This document shows positions 1 to 6,814 of a stretch of DNA of 19,847 nucleotides, in pieces; position 1 is the first letter of the stretch; each line of letters opens with the position of its first letter. The notes below the pieces were generated by a model. The model saw only the letters and a program-made list of their open reading frames with translations, was not told where the DNA came from and searched no databases. The translations under genes were made by a program, and so were the position numbers. This stretch comes from Thermotogae bacterium (lineage in GTDB: Bacteria > Thermotogota > Thermotogae > UBA12178): NCBI GenBank assembly GCA_003641795.1, contig QNAP01000007.1, positions 1 through 19,847 on the forward strand, in the 5' to 3' direction.

Positions 1-72
1 CTTCATGAGTGTGCCCGTTTGTGAGTGTGAGCAAGGAAGAAAGCGAAGCACAACATGCTTTCTGCAATGTGA
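1..72 (+). repeat. 72-nt direct repeat, left copy (3' arm of a foldback element)
   Basis: These 72 nt match 19776-19847 in the same orientation at 68 of 72 positions. In the right copy the same stretch is the 3' arm of a complete foldback element, so this is probably the tail of an element whose 5' part lies outside the window. Short reading frames of 84-88 codons cross it but have no ribosome binding site and look like repeat artefacts. Confidence 0.9.
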
Positions 73-92
73 AAAAAAGGGAAGAGGTGGTG

Positions 93-270
93 ATCCCCCA
101 CGCTCACACAGCAAGCACTCGCTTTTTCCCTCGTTTACATCCACAAAACGACCCTCGCAAAGATTCAGCATCGTGCTTCAGCTTCGCTCTCATCTGCATC
201 CGTGCGGCTTCGAGGTCGTTTTGTATGGATGCTCACTCGGCGCTCGTGAGGCTGTATGAGCGTGGGGGAT
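93..270 (-). repeat. Foldback (inverted-repeat) element, about 178 nt, left copy
   Basis: The outer arms 93-112 and 251-270 are inverted repeats with 19 of 20 positions complementary; the remaining pair would be G-U in RNA. A second inner stem joins 138-157 to 211-231 imperfectly. Between the two stems lies an asymmetric internal loop (119-133 against 232-243). The core holds two hairpins. One is GCA-CGGA-TGC on the - strand at 196-205. The other, at 157-187, has a base stem GCGAAG/CTTTGC, a 4x4 internal loop CTGA/GAAT, and an upper stem AGCA-CGA-TGCT. The right copy at 19668-19847 has the same plan. I see no coding potential. Whether it acts as RNA or as DNA is not shown by the sequence. Confidence 0.8.
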
Positions 271-273
271 TCT
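228..273 (-). repeat. 46-nt repeat module, inverted relative to 19602-19647
   Basis: The reverse complement of these 46 nt matches 19602-19647 at 42 positions. It forms the outer part of the 5' arm of the left foldback element and includes the GCGCCGAGTGA word shared with the other copies. A more diverged third copy of its first 30 nt lies at 19436-19465. Confidence 0.85.
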
Positions 274-401
274 GATCAGTGGTGCAGGTATATCCTTCGC
301 AAACGATTTCCAGGGCAGCAAAAGAACAGGATGAGAATCTGGTAAGTATCTTCATACTCATTTGTGTTGATACTGGTTTCGCGAGCGTCGAAAGTGCATG
401 G

Positions 402-407
402 TAGAAT
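402..407 (+). promoter_or_regulatory. Candidate -10 element of the rnpB promoter
   Basis: TAGAAT at 402-407 ends 11 nt before the first paired base of RNase P RNA, a plausible distance for transcription starting just ahead of the mature 5' end. No convincing -35 hexamer is seen 16-19 nt upstream, where the best is TTTCGC or TTCGCG around 377-383. A stable RNA must be transcribed from somewhere nearby, and the rest of 274-401 shows nothing better. Confidence 0.4.
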
Positions 408-417
408 CGATAAAACC

Positions 418-753
418 GGGAGTGGGGCGGGCGATCGCGGTGCAGAGATGCGCTGAGGAAAGTCCGGACTCCCAGGGCGGGGTGCTGGGTAACACCCAGG
501 AGGCGTGAGCCTCGGATAGGGCCATAGAAACGGAAACCGCCCGAGAAGGGCAAGGGTGGAAAGGTGGGGTAAGAGCCCACCAGCGTCGGGGTGACCCGGC
601 GGCTTGGCAACCCCCACCTGGAGCAAGGTCAAACAGGGGAGGTCTGAGGTGGCCCGCCGAATCCTCCCCGGGTGGACCGCTTGAGGGGTGTGGCAACACA
701 CCTCCCAGATAGATGATCGCCCACGACAGAATCCGGCTTACAGCCCCACTCCC
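418..753 (+). ncRNA. rnpB: RNase P RNA, bacterial A type
   Basis: This is the catalytic RNA of ribonuclease P, which removes the 5' leader from precursor tRNAs. The ends pair perfectly over 10 bp (418-427 with 744-753), forming helix P1. Helix P2 follows: 429-436 pairs with 715-722 over 8 bp. The near-universal 5' core GAGGAAAGTCCGGACT is at 455-470, and the universal 3' core ACAGAATCCGGCTTACAG is at 726-743. The length of 336 nt is typical, close to the roughly 338 nt I recall for Thermotoga maritima. Stems rich in G and C (for example 546-620) fit a thermophile. No terminator is seen before the next gene at 777, so the + strand operon may be read through from the rnpB promoter. Confidence 0.97.
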
Positions 754-776
754 ACGATGCCACTTGGGGGTGTGAA

Positions 777-1577
777 ATGAGACTTCACGTGATTGGAGCA
801 GGAAAAGTGGGGAGAAGCCTTGCCAAGGCTTATCGTGCAAGTGGAGGCAAAGTAGGATACCTTGTCAACCGCACGCTGGTGCGCGCCGAAGAGTCGGTAA
901 GATCGGTCGGAGCAGGTGTACCGCTGGTTTTCGATGACCTGAAGACCCCGAAATTCGATGGAATACTCGCCATAACGGTAACGGATCGAGAAATCGAATC
1001 GACAGCCAAGCTTCTTGAAAATTGCGATATCACACGTGTGTCCTTTGTTTTCCACGCCAGTGGTTATGCCGACTCACGAATACTCCGCGGACTTTGTAAA
1101 CCCTATGCCAGCGTCCATCCGATCTTCGCTTTTGGAAGGGTAGTGGAACCCCGGGAACTCCAGGGGGTCTACTATGATATAAGCGGAGATGAGAAGGGGT
1201 TGGAGTACGCTTCGAATTTTGTTCGAGCACTACGGGGAGTGCCATTACCAGTAGACGAAAGGGGAAAGAAAGTTCTACACCTGGCGGCAGTTATAGTGAG
1301 TAATTTCGGGTTGACACTGATGTCTCAAGCAGAGAGACTCTGTCATACGGCGGGCATAGACGTGGGAGATCAGTTTTTGAAGCTCGTGTATTCCACCCTC
1401 GCCAACGTTGAGAAAGTAGGTGTTAAGAACGCCGCCACAGGTCCTGTCGTCAGGGGTGATTGGGCTGTGGTGAAAGCCGAGAGAGAATTACTGAGGGAGC
1501 TGGATCCAGATTTCGTGGATCTCTACGACAAGCTTGTTGAAATGACGAGGAGGGAATTCTGTGCTGAATGTGCGTAA
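777..1577 (+). CDS. Rossmann-fold / DUF2520 oxidoreductase-like protein
   Basis: A 266-aa protein. An N-terminal NAD(P)-binding Rossmann domain carries VIGAGKVGRSLA at residues 5-16, and SVHPIFAF lies in its second half. The C-terminal half resembles the helical DUF2520 domain (about residues 130-255), a fold seen in 6-phosphogluconate-dehydrogenase-like reductases. The ATG at 777 follows GGGGGTG with good spacing. The last 17 nt overlap panB, so translation is probably coupled. As I recall, T. maritima TM1727 is the structurally characterised homologue and is also next to panB. Some proteins of this superfamily (PanG of Francisella) have been reported as ketopantoate reductases, the step after PanB. 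That role is plausible here by context but not proven. A generic NADP-dependent reductase is the alternative. Confidence 0.85.
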   Translation: MRLHVIGAGKVGRSLAKAYRASGGKVGYLVNRTLVRAEESVRSVGAGVPLVFDDLKTPKFDGILAITVTDREIESTAKLLENCDITRVSFVFHASGYADSRILRGLCKPYASVHPIFAFGRVVEPRELQGVYYDISGDEKGLEYASNFVRALRGVPLPVDERGKKVLHLAAVIVSNFGLTLMSQAERLCHTAGIDVGDQFLKLVYSTLANVEKVGVKNAATGPVVRGDWAVVKAERELLRELDPDFVDLYDKLVEMTRREFCAECA

Positions 1578-2361
1578 GATTGTTGAGCTCAAAGGTAAGG
1601 AGAAACTGGTCATGGTGACCGCTTACGATTATCCGTCAGCGCGGATCGCCCAGGACGCGGGGGTGGACATCATTTTGGTCGGTGACTCTCTTGGAAACAC
1701 GGTGCTCGGTTATGAGAACACCATCCCCGTCACCATGGACGAGATGATCATACACACTCGTGCGGTCCGCAGAGGCGCTGAAAAAACCTTTATTGTCGGC
1801 GATATGCCCTTCATGTCCTACCAAACAGGCATCGAAGACGCCCTCAAAAATGCCGGCAGATTTATGAAGGAAGCGGGAACCAACGCGGTCAAGCTCGAGG
1901 GAGGAGAAGAAGTCGCGGAGATCGTTCACAAGTTGGTGCAATTCGGCATCCCCGTCATGGGGCACATCGGATTCACTCCACAATCAGTCCACGAGATCGG
2001 TGGCTACAAGGTCCAGGGAAAAGACAACGCGAGCAGAGAGAGATTGCTCAAAGGAGCAAAAGCCTTGGAAGAAGCCGGGGCGTTCGCGATCGTTTTGGAA
2101 ATGGTAACGGATGAAGTGACAAAAGAGATAACGGAGATGATCTCCATCCCCACCATTGGCATAGGTTCTGGACCTCATTGCGACGGGCAGGTCCTGGTGT
2201 GGCACGACCTCTTGGGCATGAATCCAGACTTCCGCCCAAAATTTGCAAAGGCGTATGTGAACCTCTATGAAATATGTCGAAACGCCTTAGAGCAGTACAG
2301 AGATGACGTAAAAGGAGGGGGGTTTCCTTCGGCTGAACACACATTCACGGCGAAGAGGTGA
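1561..2361 (+). CDS. panB: 3-methyl-2-oxobutanoate hydroxymethyltransferase (ketopantoate hydroxymethyltransferase)
   Basis: Transfers a hydroxymethyl group from 5,10-methylene-THF to alpha-ketoisovalerate to form ketopantoate, the first committed step of pantothenate and CoA synthesis; cytosolic. The 266-aa length matches the family (about 264). The TIM-barrel signature residues are all present. The Mg2+-binding acidic residues are D42 (VGDSLGN), D81 (GDMPF) and E113 (VKLEGG), with K111 alongside. The general base is E180 (VLEMV). GHIGFTPQS and IGIGSGPHCDGQ are also present. The start is GTG at 1561 behind GAGGAGGG, and it overlaps the upstream gene by 17 nt. No panC, panD or panE lies in the window, so the rest of the pathway must be elsewhere, unless the upstream reductase-like gene supplies the next step. 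Confidence 0.97.
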   Translation: MLNVRKIVELKGKEKLVMVTAYDYPSARIAQDAGVDIILVGDSLGNTVLGYENTIPVTMDEMIIHTRAVRRGAEKTFIVGDMPFMSYQTGIEDALKNAGRFMKEAGTNAVKLEGGEEVAEIVHKLVQFGIPVMGHIGFTPQSVHEIGGYKVQGKDNASRERLLKGAKALEEAGAFAIVLEMVTDEVTKEITEMISIPTIGIGSGPHCDGQVLVWHDLLGMNPDFRPKFAKAYVNLYEICRNALEQYRDDVKGGGFPSAEHTFTAKR

Positions 2362-2370
2362 TGTACAAAA

Positions 2371-3063
2371 GTGTTCCACTACGCCATTCTGATCAACACC
2401 TTCGCAGTTTTGATCGGGTCTTTCGCTGGGATAGGTTTGAAAAGAAACATCGCGGAGCGTTATAGAGAGATACTCTTCCTCGCCGTTGGACTTTTAACCC
2501 TCGGCATCGGCACGAAAATGGCGCTAAAGTCAGAGGAATTTCTTGTCGTTTTGGGATCTCTCGCTGTTGGAGGCTTGATAGGTGAATGGATGGACATAGA
2601 GGGAAAATTGGGACGTTTCGCTAATTTAGTGGAGAAATCTCAGGGCGAAACGCTCTTTGTGAAGGGCTTTATCTCAGCATCGGTACTCTTTTTGGTGGGA
2701 CCAATGACTATCATAGGATCGGTAAACATCGGAACTGTAGGAAAGGCGGATTTGATTCTGATAAAATCTCTGATGGACGGCATCTCTTCAGTGGTTCTCG
2801 GCTCTATATATGGACTGGGAGTCACCCTTTCAGCGGTCAGCGTCTTCATAGTCCAAGGCCTTTTGGTAATTTTTGCAGGGCAACTCAGTTTTCTTTCGCA
2901 GCCCGTGTTCTTGAACGATTTCACAGGTGTCGGTGGGCTCATGATACTGGGTATCGGCATCCGAATGTTGAAACTCAGAGAACTCAAAATAGGTAACTTC
3001 CTTCCAGCCCTCGTTGTGGTAGTCTTACTCGATTGGGTCAGACTCGCAGTTATGGGAGGTTAA
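2371..3063 (+). CDS. DUF554 family integral membrane protein
   Basis: A 230-aa, strongly hydrophobic protein with about six or seven predicted membrane segments. It resembles the DUF554 family (YdfK/YqgA-like), which I recognise from the N-terminal pattern INTFAVLIGSFAGIGLKR, the LTLGIGTKMAL segment, and VGPMTIIGSVNIG followed by KSLMDGISSVVLGSIYG. The GTG start at 2371 uses GAGGTG embedded in the end of panB, 9 nt after its stop. The function of the family is not established; transport has been suggested only from topology. Nothing in the neighbours (panB upstream, an MBL hydrolase downstream) points to a substrate. Confidence 0.88.
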   Translation: MFHYAILINTFAVLIGSFAGIGLKRNIAERYREILFLAVGLLTLGIGTKMALKSEEFLVVLGSLAVGGLIGEWMDIEGKLGRFANLVEKSQGETLFVKGFISASVLFLVGPMTIIGSVNIGTVGKADLILIKSLMDGISSVVLGSIYGLGVTLSAVSVFIVQGLLVIFAGQLSFLSQPVFLNDFTGVGGLMILGIGIRMLKLRELKIGNFLPALVVVVLLDWVRLAVMGG

Positions 3064-3066
3064 AAA

Positions 3067-3927
3067 TTGGAACTGATACAACTGAAAGCCAACACATACG
3101 TACTGCGGGGGGCCACGAACGTGGGAGTGTACATTGAAGACAAGAAGTGTTGGCTCGTCGATACACCCGATGAGAAGAAGACAAGGAATCTGGTCGACTA
3201 TCTTGAATCCCAGGGCTACAGAATTGAAGGAACCTTTCTGACTCATTTTCACGTGGATCACACACGTGGTTGCGCGAGACTTCAAAAGATGTGCGAAGCA
3301 TCGATCTACGCCCCCATAGGCGAGCTCTCGATGGTGCGTTTCCCAATTCTTGAAGGCTACATGCTTTATGGTGCTCATCCTCCAAAAGAACTGCGAAAAG
3401 GCTTTTTCGAATCAAAACCCAGCCAACCTCAACCGTTGGAAACGGCACCGGAAATCTTACAAAAAATCGAACTCCCAGGGCACACGTTGGACCACACAGG
3501 CTTTCTCACTCCCGATGGAGTTCTCTTCAGCGGGGATGCGTATTTCGGAAAAACCGTTCTGAAGAAATATCGTTACCCCTACTTGACGGATGTGGCACGA
3601 TCGTTGGCATCGCTCGAGTATCTGAAAGAAGTCGGGGCCGAGTACTACGTACCCTCGCACGGAGAACCCACGACGAATCCGGAGCGAGATGTGGAAGCGC
3701 AGATCTCGGCGATTGAGAAAGCAATTGACAATGTTTTCTCAGCTTTGAAGGAACCCAAAACCGTGGAAGGGATCGTTGTTACACTCGGATACGTCGATGA
3801 ATCTTCTGAAATTGGCATGTGGTTTCTCGCTCGATCTTTTGTGGCGTCAGTAGTCAGCTTTCTGAGTGACAGAAAAGAGGTGTGCCCCGCTCTCGAAAAT
3901 GGAAGGGTGATCTGGAAAAGATGTTGA
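3067..3927 (+). CDS. MBL-fold metallo-hydrolase (glyoxalase II-like)
   Basis: A 286-aa metallo-beta-lactamase-fold hydrolase. The metal site is complete: H60, H62, D64 and H65 in THFHVDH, H139 in PGHTLDH, D157 in SGDAYF, and H198 in VPSHGEP. This set fits a dinuclear zinc hydrolase of the glyoxalase II-like branch. The glutathione-binding domain of true glyoxalase II is not evident: about 85 C-terminal residues of mixed helix follow instead. No signal peptide is seen, so it is probably cytosolic. The start is TTG at 3067, preceded by GGGAGGT over the stop of the DUF554 gene. The end overlaps the next gene by 7 nt (ATGTTGA). The substrate cannot be told from sequence; thioesters, lactones and nucleotides are all cleaved by this fold. 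Confidence 0.9.
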   Translation: MELIQLKANTYVLRGATNVGVYIEDKKCWLVDTPDEKKTRNLVDYLESQGYRIEGTFLTHFHVDHTRGCARLQKMCEASIYAPIGELSMVRFPILEGYMLYGAHPPKELRKGFFESKPSQPQPLETAPEILQKIELPGHTLDHTGFLTPDGVLFSGDAYFGKTVLKKYRYPYLTDVARSLASLEYLKEVGAEYYVPSHGEPTTNPERDVEAQISAIEKAIDNVFSALKEPKTVEGIVVTLGYVDESSEIGMWFLARSFVASVVSFLSDRKEVCPALENGRVIWKRC

Positions 3928-4424
3928 AGAGAGTGCATAGGGTGGATAAAGGGTTCACTTTGGTGGAGCTCCTCGTGGTCATCGCTGTAATAGCCGCATT
4001 ATTGACTTCGATAACACCGATAGCCATCAACGCCGTGAGCAAATCTCGAACCACGCGAGTCGCCATGAGTTTGAAGACCCTGGCAAACGGTGTAACGACT
4101 TACTTCATCACCGACGGTCCTTCCCTGCCGGATGCATCACTTTCGAACCTTGCAAGTGCTGTAACCCTGGAACGAGTGAAGGAGAGATACTTCATAAGCG
4201 GAGACGTTTCAGATTATTCTATAAAGTGGATGGACGGAGATCTTACCGATGGAGAAGCGAGGTATTGCATCGTTTACCACGGAGGCGATCTTGATTCAGA
4301 AGAGGCCGAACGTTTCTTCTATGAGCTTGATTGGTGGTCTGATTTAGAGGGGAACTGTACCGCAGAACCAGATGCAACACACAACGCGCCGGCTTACTGC
4401 GGACGTGTAGAAAGATTCTGGTGA
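3921..4424 (+). CDS. Type IV pilin-like / pseudopilin prepilin with N-terminal methylation motif
   Basis: A 167-aa class III-signal protein. The 11-residue charged leader ends in glycine (VDKG), followed by FTLVELLVVIAVIAALL. Prepilin peptidase would cut between G11 and F12, leaving N-methylated Phe and the conserved Glu at position 5 of the mature chain. A single hydrophobic helix follows, then a globular C-terminal region with three cysteines and a Trp-rich stretch. I chose ATG 3921 over the in-frame GTG at 3882 because it gives a leader of normal length and a 7-nt overlap with the upstream stop. Mature pilins sit in the inner membrane or assemble into pili or type II secretion pseudopili. 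No pilus ATPase, platform protein or peptidase lies nearby, so this is an orphan minor pilin candidate. Confidence 0.85.
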   Translation: MLKRVHRVDKGFTLVELLVVIAVIAALLTSITPIAINAVSKSRTTRVAMSLKTLANGVTTYFITDGPSLPDASLSNLASAVTLERVKERYFISGDVSDYSIKWMDGDLTDGEARYCIVYHGGDLDSEEAERFFYELDWWSDLEGNCTAEPDATHNAPAYCGRVERFW

Positions 4425-4447
4425 CATTTCGAGGGAGGAGGGACAGT

Positions 4448-6025
4448 ATGGAAGCTACGGATTACATGATACTGGAGCCTTTCAAAAACCTGGGAGTCAT
4501 CGACTTTAACGATCCGGAAAACGAGCGTAAGATGAGAGAGGCTCTTGAAAAAGTGGCGAGAGGGTTTGGAAGGGAGTATCCACTCGTCATCGGAGGGGAA
4601 AGGATCGTCACCGATGAAAAGATCAGGTCTATCAACCCCAGCAATCCCGCAGAAGTTGTGGGCATCGTTTCGAAGGCAAACAAAGAACTGGCCGAAAGAG
4701 CTTTGAACACCGCATGGGAAGCCTTTAAAAACTGGAGTCAAACGCCGGCTCACATCAGAGCCGAGTATCTGTTGAAAGCAGCTGATGCTCTGAAAAAACG
4801 GCGGTTCGAGTTCGATGCTCTCATGGTCTACGAAGTTGGAAAAAACTGGGTCGAAGCGGATGCGGATCTGGCAGAAGCGGTGGATTTTCTCGGGTTCTAC
4901 GCCCGTGAGATGCTCAGGTACGCCAGTGAACAACCCTTGGTGAGAATCCCCACCGAGAAAAACGAGCTTCGCTATGTTCCGCTCGGCGTGGGGGTGATCA
5001 TACCACCGTGGAACTTTCCTGGAGCCATCATGGTGGGGATGACCTCTTCTGCCATAGTCACAGGGAATACCGTTGTTTTGAAGCCGGCCAGCGATTCTCC
5101 CGTCATCGCAGCGTGGTTTGTGGATGTTCTCGAAGAAATAGGACTGCCGCCGGGTGTGGTCAATTTCCTCCCCGGAAGTGGCGCAGACGTTGGGGAATAT
5201 CTGGTCTCTCATCCCAAAACCCGTTTCGTTTCCTTCACAGGTTCCAAAGACGTGGGATTGAGGATCAACGAACTTGCCTCTCAGCACCAGCCTGGACAGA
5301 AATGGATCAAGCGAGTGGTCTTGGAAATGGGTGGAAAGGATGCCGTAGTTGTTGATGAAACCGCAGATCTCGACGCAGCTGCGCAAGGTATCGTTGTGAG
5401 CGCTTTCGGTTTCCAGGGGCAGAAATGTTCCGCAGGGAGCAGGGCGATCGTGGTGGAGAGTGTTTACAATACCGTGTTGGAAAAAGCCGTAGAACTCACT
5501 TCAGGGATCAGAATGGGGGACGTGAGGTTCAAGGAAAACTGGCTCGGCCCGGTGATCAACTCAGCGGCTGCACAAAAGATCGTTTCTTACATAGAAATAG
5601 GAAAGAACGAGGGAAGACTGGTATATGGGGGTAACACCCGAGCAGATCTCGGTGGATATTTCATCGAACCGACGATCTTCGCCGATGTGGATTCCACAGC
5701 GAGGATAGCTCAAGAAGAGATCTTCGGCCCCGTGGTAGCTTTCATCAAAGCTCGTGATTTTGAAGACGCCATACGGATCGCCAATTCCACGGAGTACGGA
5801 CTGACAGGCTCGCTTTACAGCAAAAGCAGAGAGAGAATCGAATACGCCAAAAACGAATTCCATGTGGGCAACCTCTATTTCAACAGGAAGTGCACGGGAG
5901 CACTCGTCGGAGTTCATCCCTTCGGTGGGTTCAATATGTCGGGTACCGATTCCAAAGCAGGGGGTAGAGACTATCTGCTTCTCTTCCTTCAAGCGAAATC
6001 CATATCCGAAAAGATAGTGCTTTGA
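4448..6025 (+). CDS. rocA: L-glutamate gamma-semialdehyde (1-pyrroline-5-carboxylate) dehydrogenase
   Basis: A 525-aa NAD(P)-dependent aldehyde dehydrogenase that oxidises glutamate-5-semialdehyde (in equilibrium with pyrroline-5-carboxylate) to glutamate, the last step of proline and arginine breakdown. The catalytic Cys is C327 in GQKCSAGSR, the general-base Glu is E293 in VVLEMGGKD, and the cofactor-binding stretch IPPWNFPGAIM precedes TGNTVVLKPASDSP. YEVGKNWVEADADLAEAVDF is characteristic of the RocA/PruA subgroup. The ATG at 4448 sits behind GGGAGGAGGG; an in-frame GTG at 4421 lacks a comparable site and would overlap the pilin gene by 4 nt. No proline dehydrogenase is adjacent. The subgroup call is good, but a related semialdehyde substrate is possible. 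Confidence 0.93.
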   Translation: MEATDYMILEPFKNLGVIDFNDPENERKMREALEKVARGFGREYPLVIGGERIVTDEKIRSINPSNPAEVVGIVSKANKELAERALNTAWEAFKNWSQTPAHIRAEYLLKAADALKKRRFEFDALMVYEVGKNWVEADADLAEAVDFLGFYAREMLRYASEQPLVRIPTEKNELRYVPLGVGVIIPPWNFPGAIMVGMTSSAIVTGNTVVLKPASDSPVIAAWFVDVLEEIGLPPGVVNFLPGSGADVGEYLVSHPKTRFVSFTGSKDVGLRINELASQHQPGQKWIKRVVLEMGGKDAVVVDETADLDAAAQGIVVSAFGFQGQKCSAGSRAIVVESVYNTVLEKAVELTSGIRMGDVRFKENWLGPVINSAAAQKIVSYIEIGKNEGRLVYGGNTRADLGGYFIEPTIFADVDSTARIAQEEIFGPVVAFIKARDFEDAIRIANSTEYGLTGSLYSKSRERIEYAKNEFHVGNLYFNRKCTGALVGVHPFGGFNMSGTDSKAGGRDYLLLFLQAKSISEKIVL

Positions 6026-6028
6026 GCT

Positions 6029-6814
6029 GTGAAGACCGCGGACTGGCTGAGACGGTATGGTGTAACTCTCAAGAAATCTCTTGGTCAAGTTTTTCTCTCT
6101 GATCAACGGATAGCCAAAAAGATTGCGTCCTTTGTACCGAGTGGATCGAAAGTAGTGGAGATCGGTGCCGGTGCCGGCACTTTGACGGAGGAACTTGCAA
6201 AGTGTGTGAGAAAGGTTATCTCGGTAGAGGTAGACAGACGGCTCGAGCCTCTCCTTCGAGAAAGGCTCGAGCCATTTGAAAATGTCACGTTGGTCTTCGA
6301 AGATTTTTTAAAACTCGACCTCACAGAGTATGGAAACTACGTCTTCGTAGGTAATCTCCCCTATCACCTTGGCACCCGTATAATCGGCAAGTTATTGAAA
6401 GAGACTTCCACCGAGCTCGCAATACTCATGCTCCAAAAGGAAGTGGCGGAAAGGATCACAGCTTGTCCGGGATCTAAAGATTACTGTTCGCTCAGCGTCT
6501 TCGTCCAAAGCCTTTGTGATGTGAAAGTCCTTTTCCATGTTGCACCCTCCCATTTCGTACCCAATCCGAAAGTGGAGTCGACGGTTATCTCGTTACACCC
6601 TGCAACTCGATCACGGGATCCCGAATTTGAAGGATTCGTTAGGAGATGCTTCTCGAACCGAAGGAAAAAGCTTATCAACAGCGCGAAGATATCTTCAAAA
6701 CTCTTGGAAAGTTTGGGTATACCAGCAGATGTCAGACCCGAGAACCTCAGTGTGGAGGATTACAGAAAGCTTTTTGAGGCGGTGAAAGCGTGGAGGAAAA
6801 CCTCTACGAGGTGA
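6029..6814 (+). CDS. rsmA: 16S rRNA (adenine(1518)-N(6)/adenine(1519)-N(6))-dimethyltransferase
   Basis: Dimethylates the two adjacent adenines in the helix 45 loop of 16S rRNA during late 30S assembly, using S-adenosylmethionine (KsgA). The 261-aa length is normal. The N-terminal KKSLGQVFLSD pattern, SAM motif I VVEIGAGAGTLTEEL (about residues 42-56, E44), the catalytic motif IV NLPY at 109-112, and HFVPNPKVES in the C-terminal half are all present. The start is GTG at 6029, only 3 nt after the rocA stop and without a strong Shine-Dalgarno sequence, which suggests translational coupling. The next gene overlaps its 3' end by 25 nt. Confidence 0.96.
   Translation: MKTADWLRRYGVTLKKSLGQVFLSDQRIAKKIASFVPSGSKVVEIGAGAGTLTEELAKCVRKVISVEVDRRLEPLLRERLEPFENVTLVFEDFLKLDLTEYGNYVFVGNLPYHLGTRIIGKLLKETSTELAILMLQKEVAERITACPGSKDYCSLSVFVQSLCDVKVLFHVAPSHFVPNPKVESTVISLHPATRSRDPEFEGFVRRCFSNRRKKLINSAKISSKLLESLGIPADVRPENLSVEDYRKLFEAVKAWRKTSTR

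Noticed and set aside
5..275. Reading frames of 84 and 88 codons over the left repeat
   Set aside because: They lie inside foldback repeat sequence, lack a ribosome binding site, overlap each other in two frames and resemble no protein family.
345..358. Small hairpin AGTAT-CTTC-ATACT upstream of rnpB
   Set aside because: Only 5 AT-rich base pairs with no following T-run; not convincing as a terminator or operator.
233..840. Three overlapping - strand frames of 125-160 codons across rnpB
   Set aside because: They are opposite a clear RNase P RNA; open frames there result from its GC-rich stems.
3594..3608. Sigma-54 promoter-like TGGCACG-N4-TTGGC
   Set aside because: The -12 element has GG where GC is required, and the site is inside the MBL hydrolase gene with no gene start just downstream.
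4394..5386. 330-codon - strand open frame opposite rocA
   Set aside because: It is a shadow of the rocA frame: His/Phe/Arg-rich composition, no family features, and the + strand gene is unambiguous.
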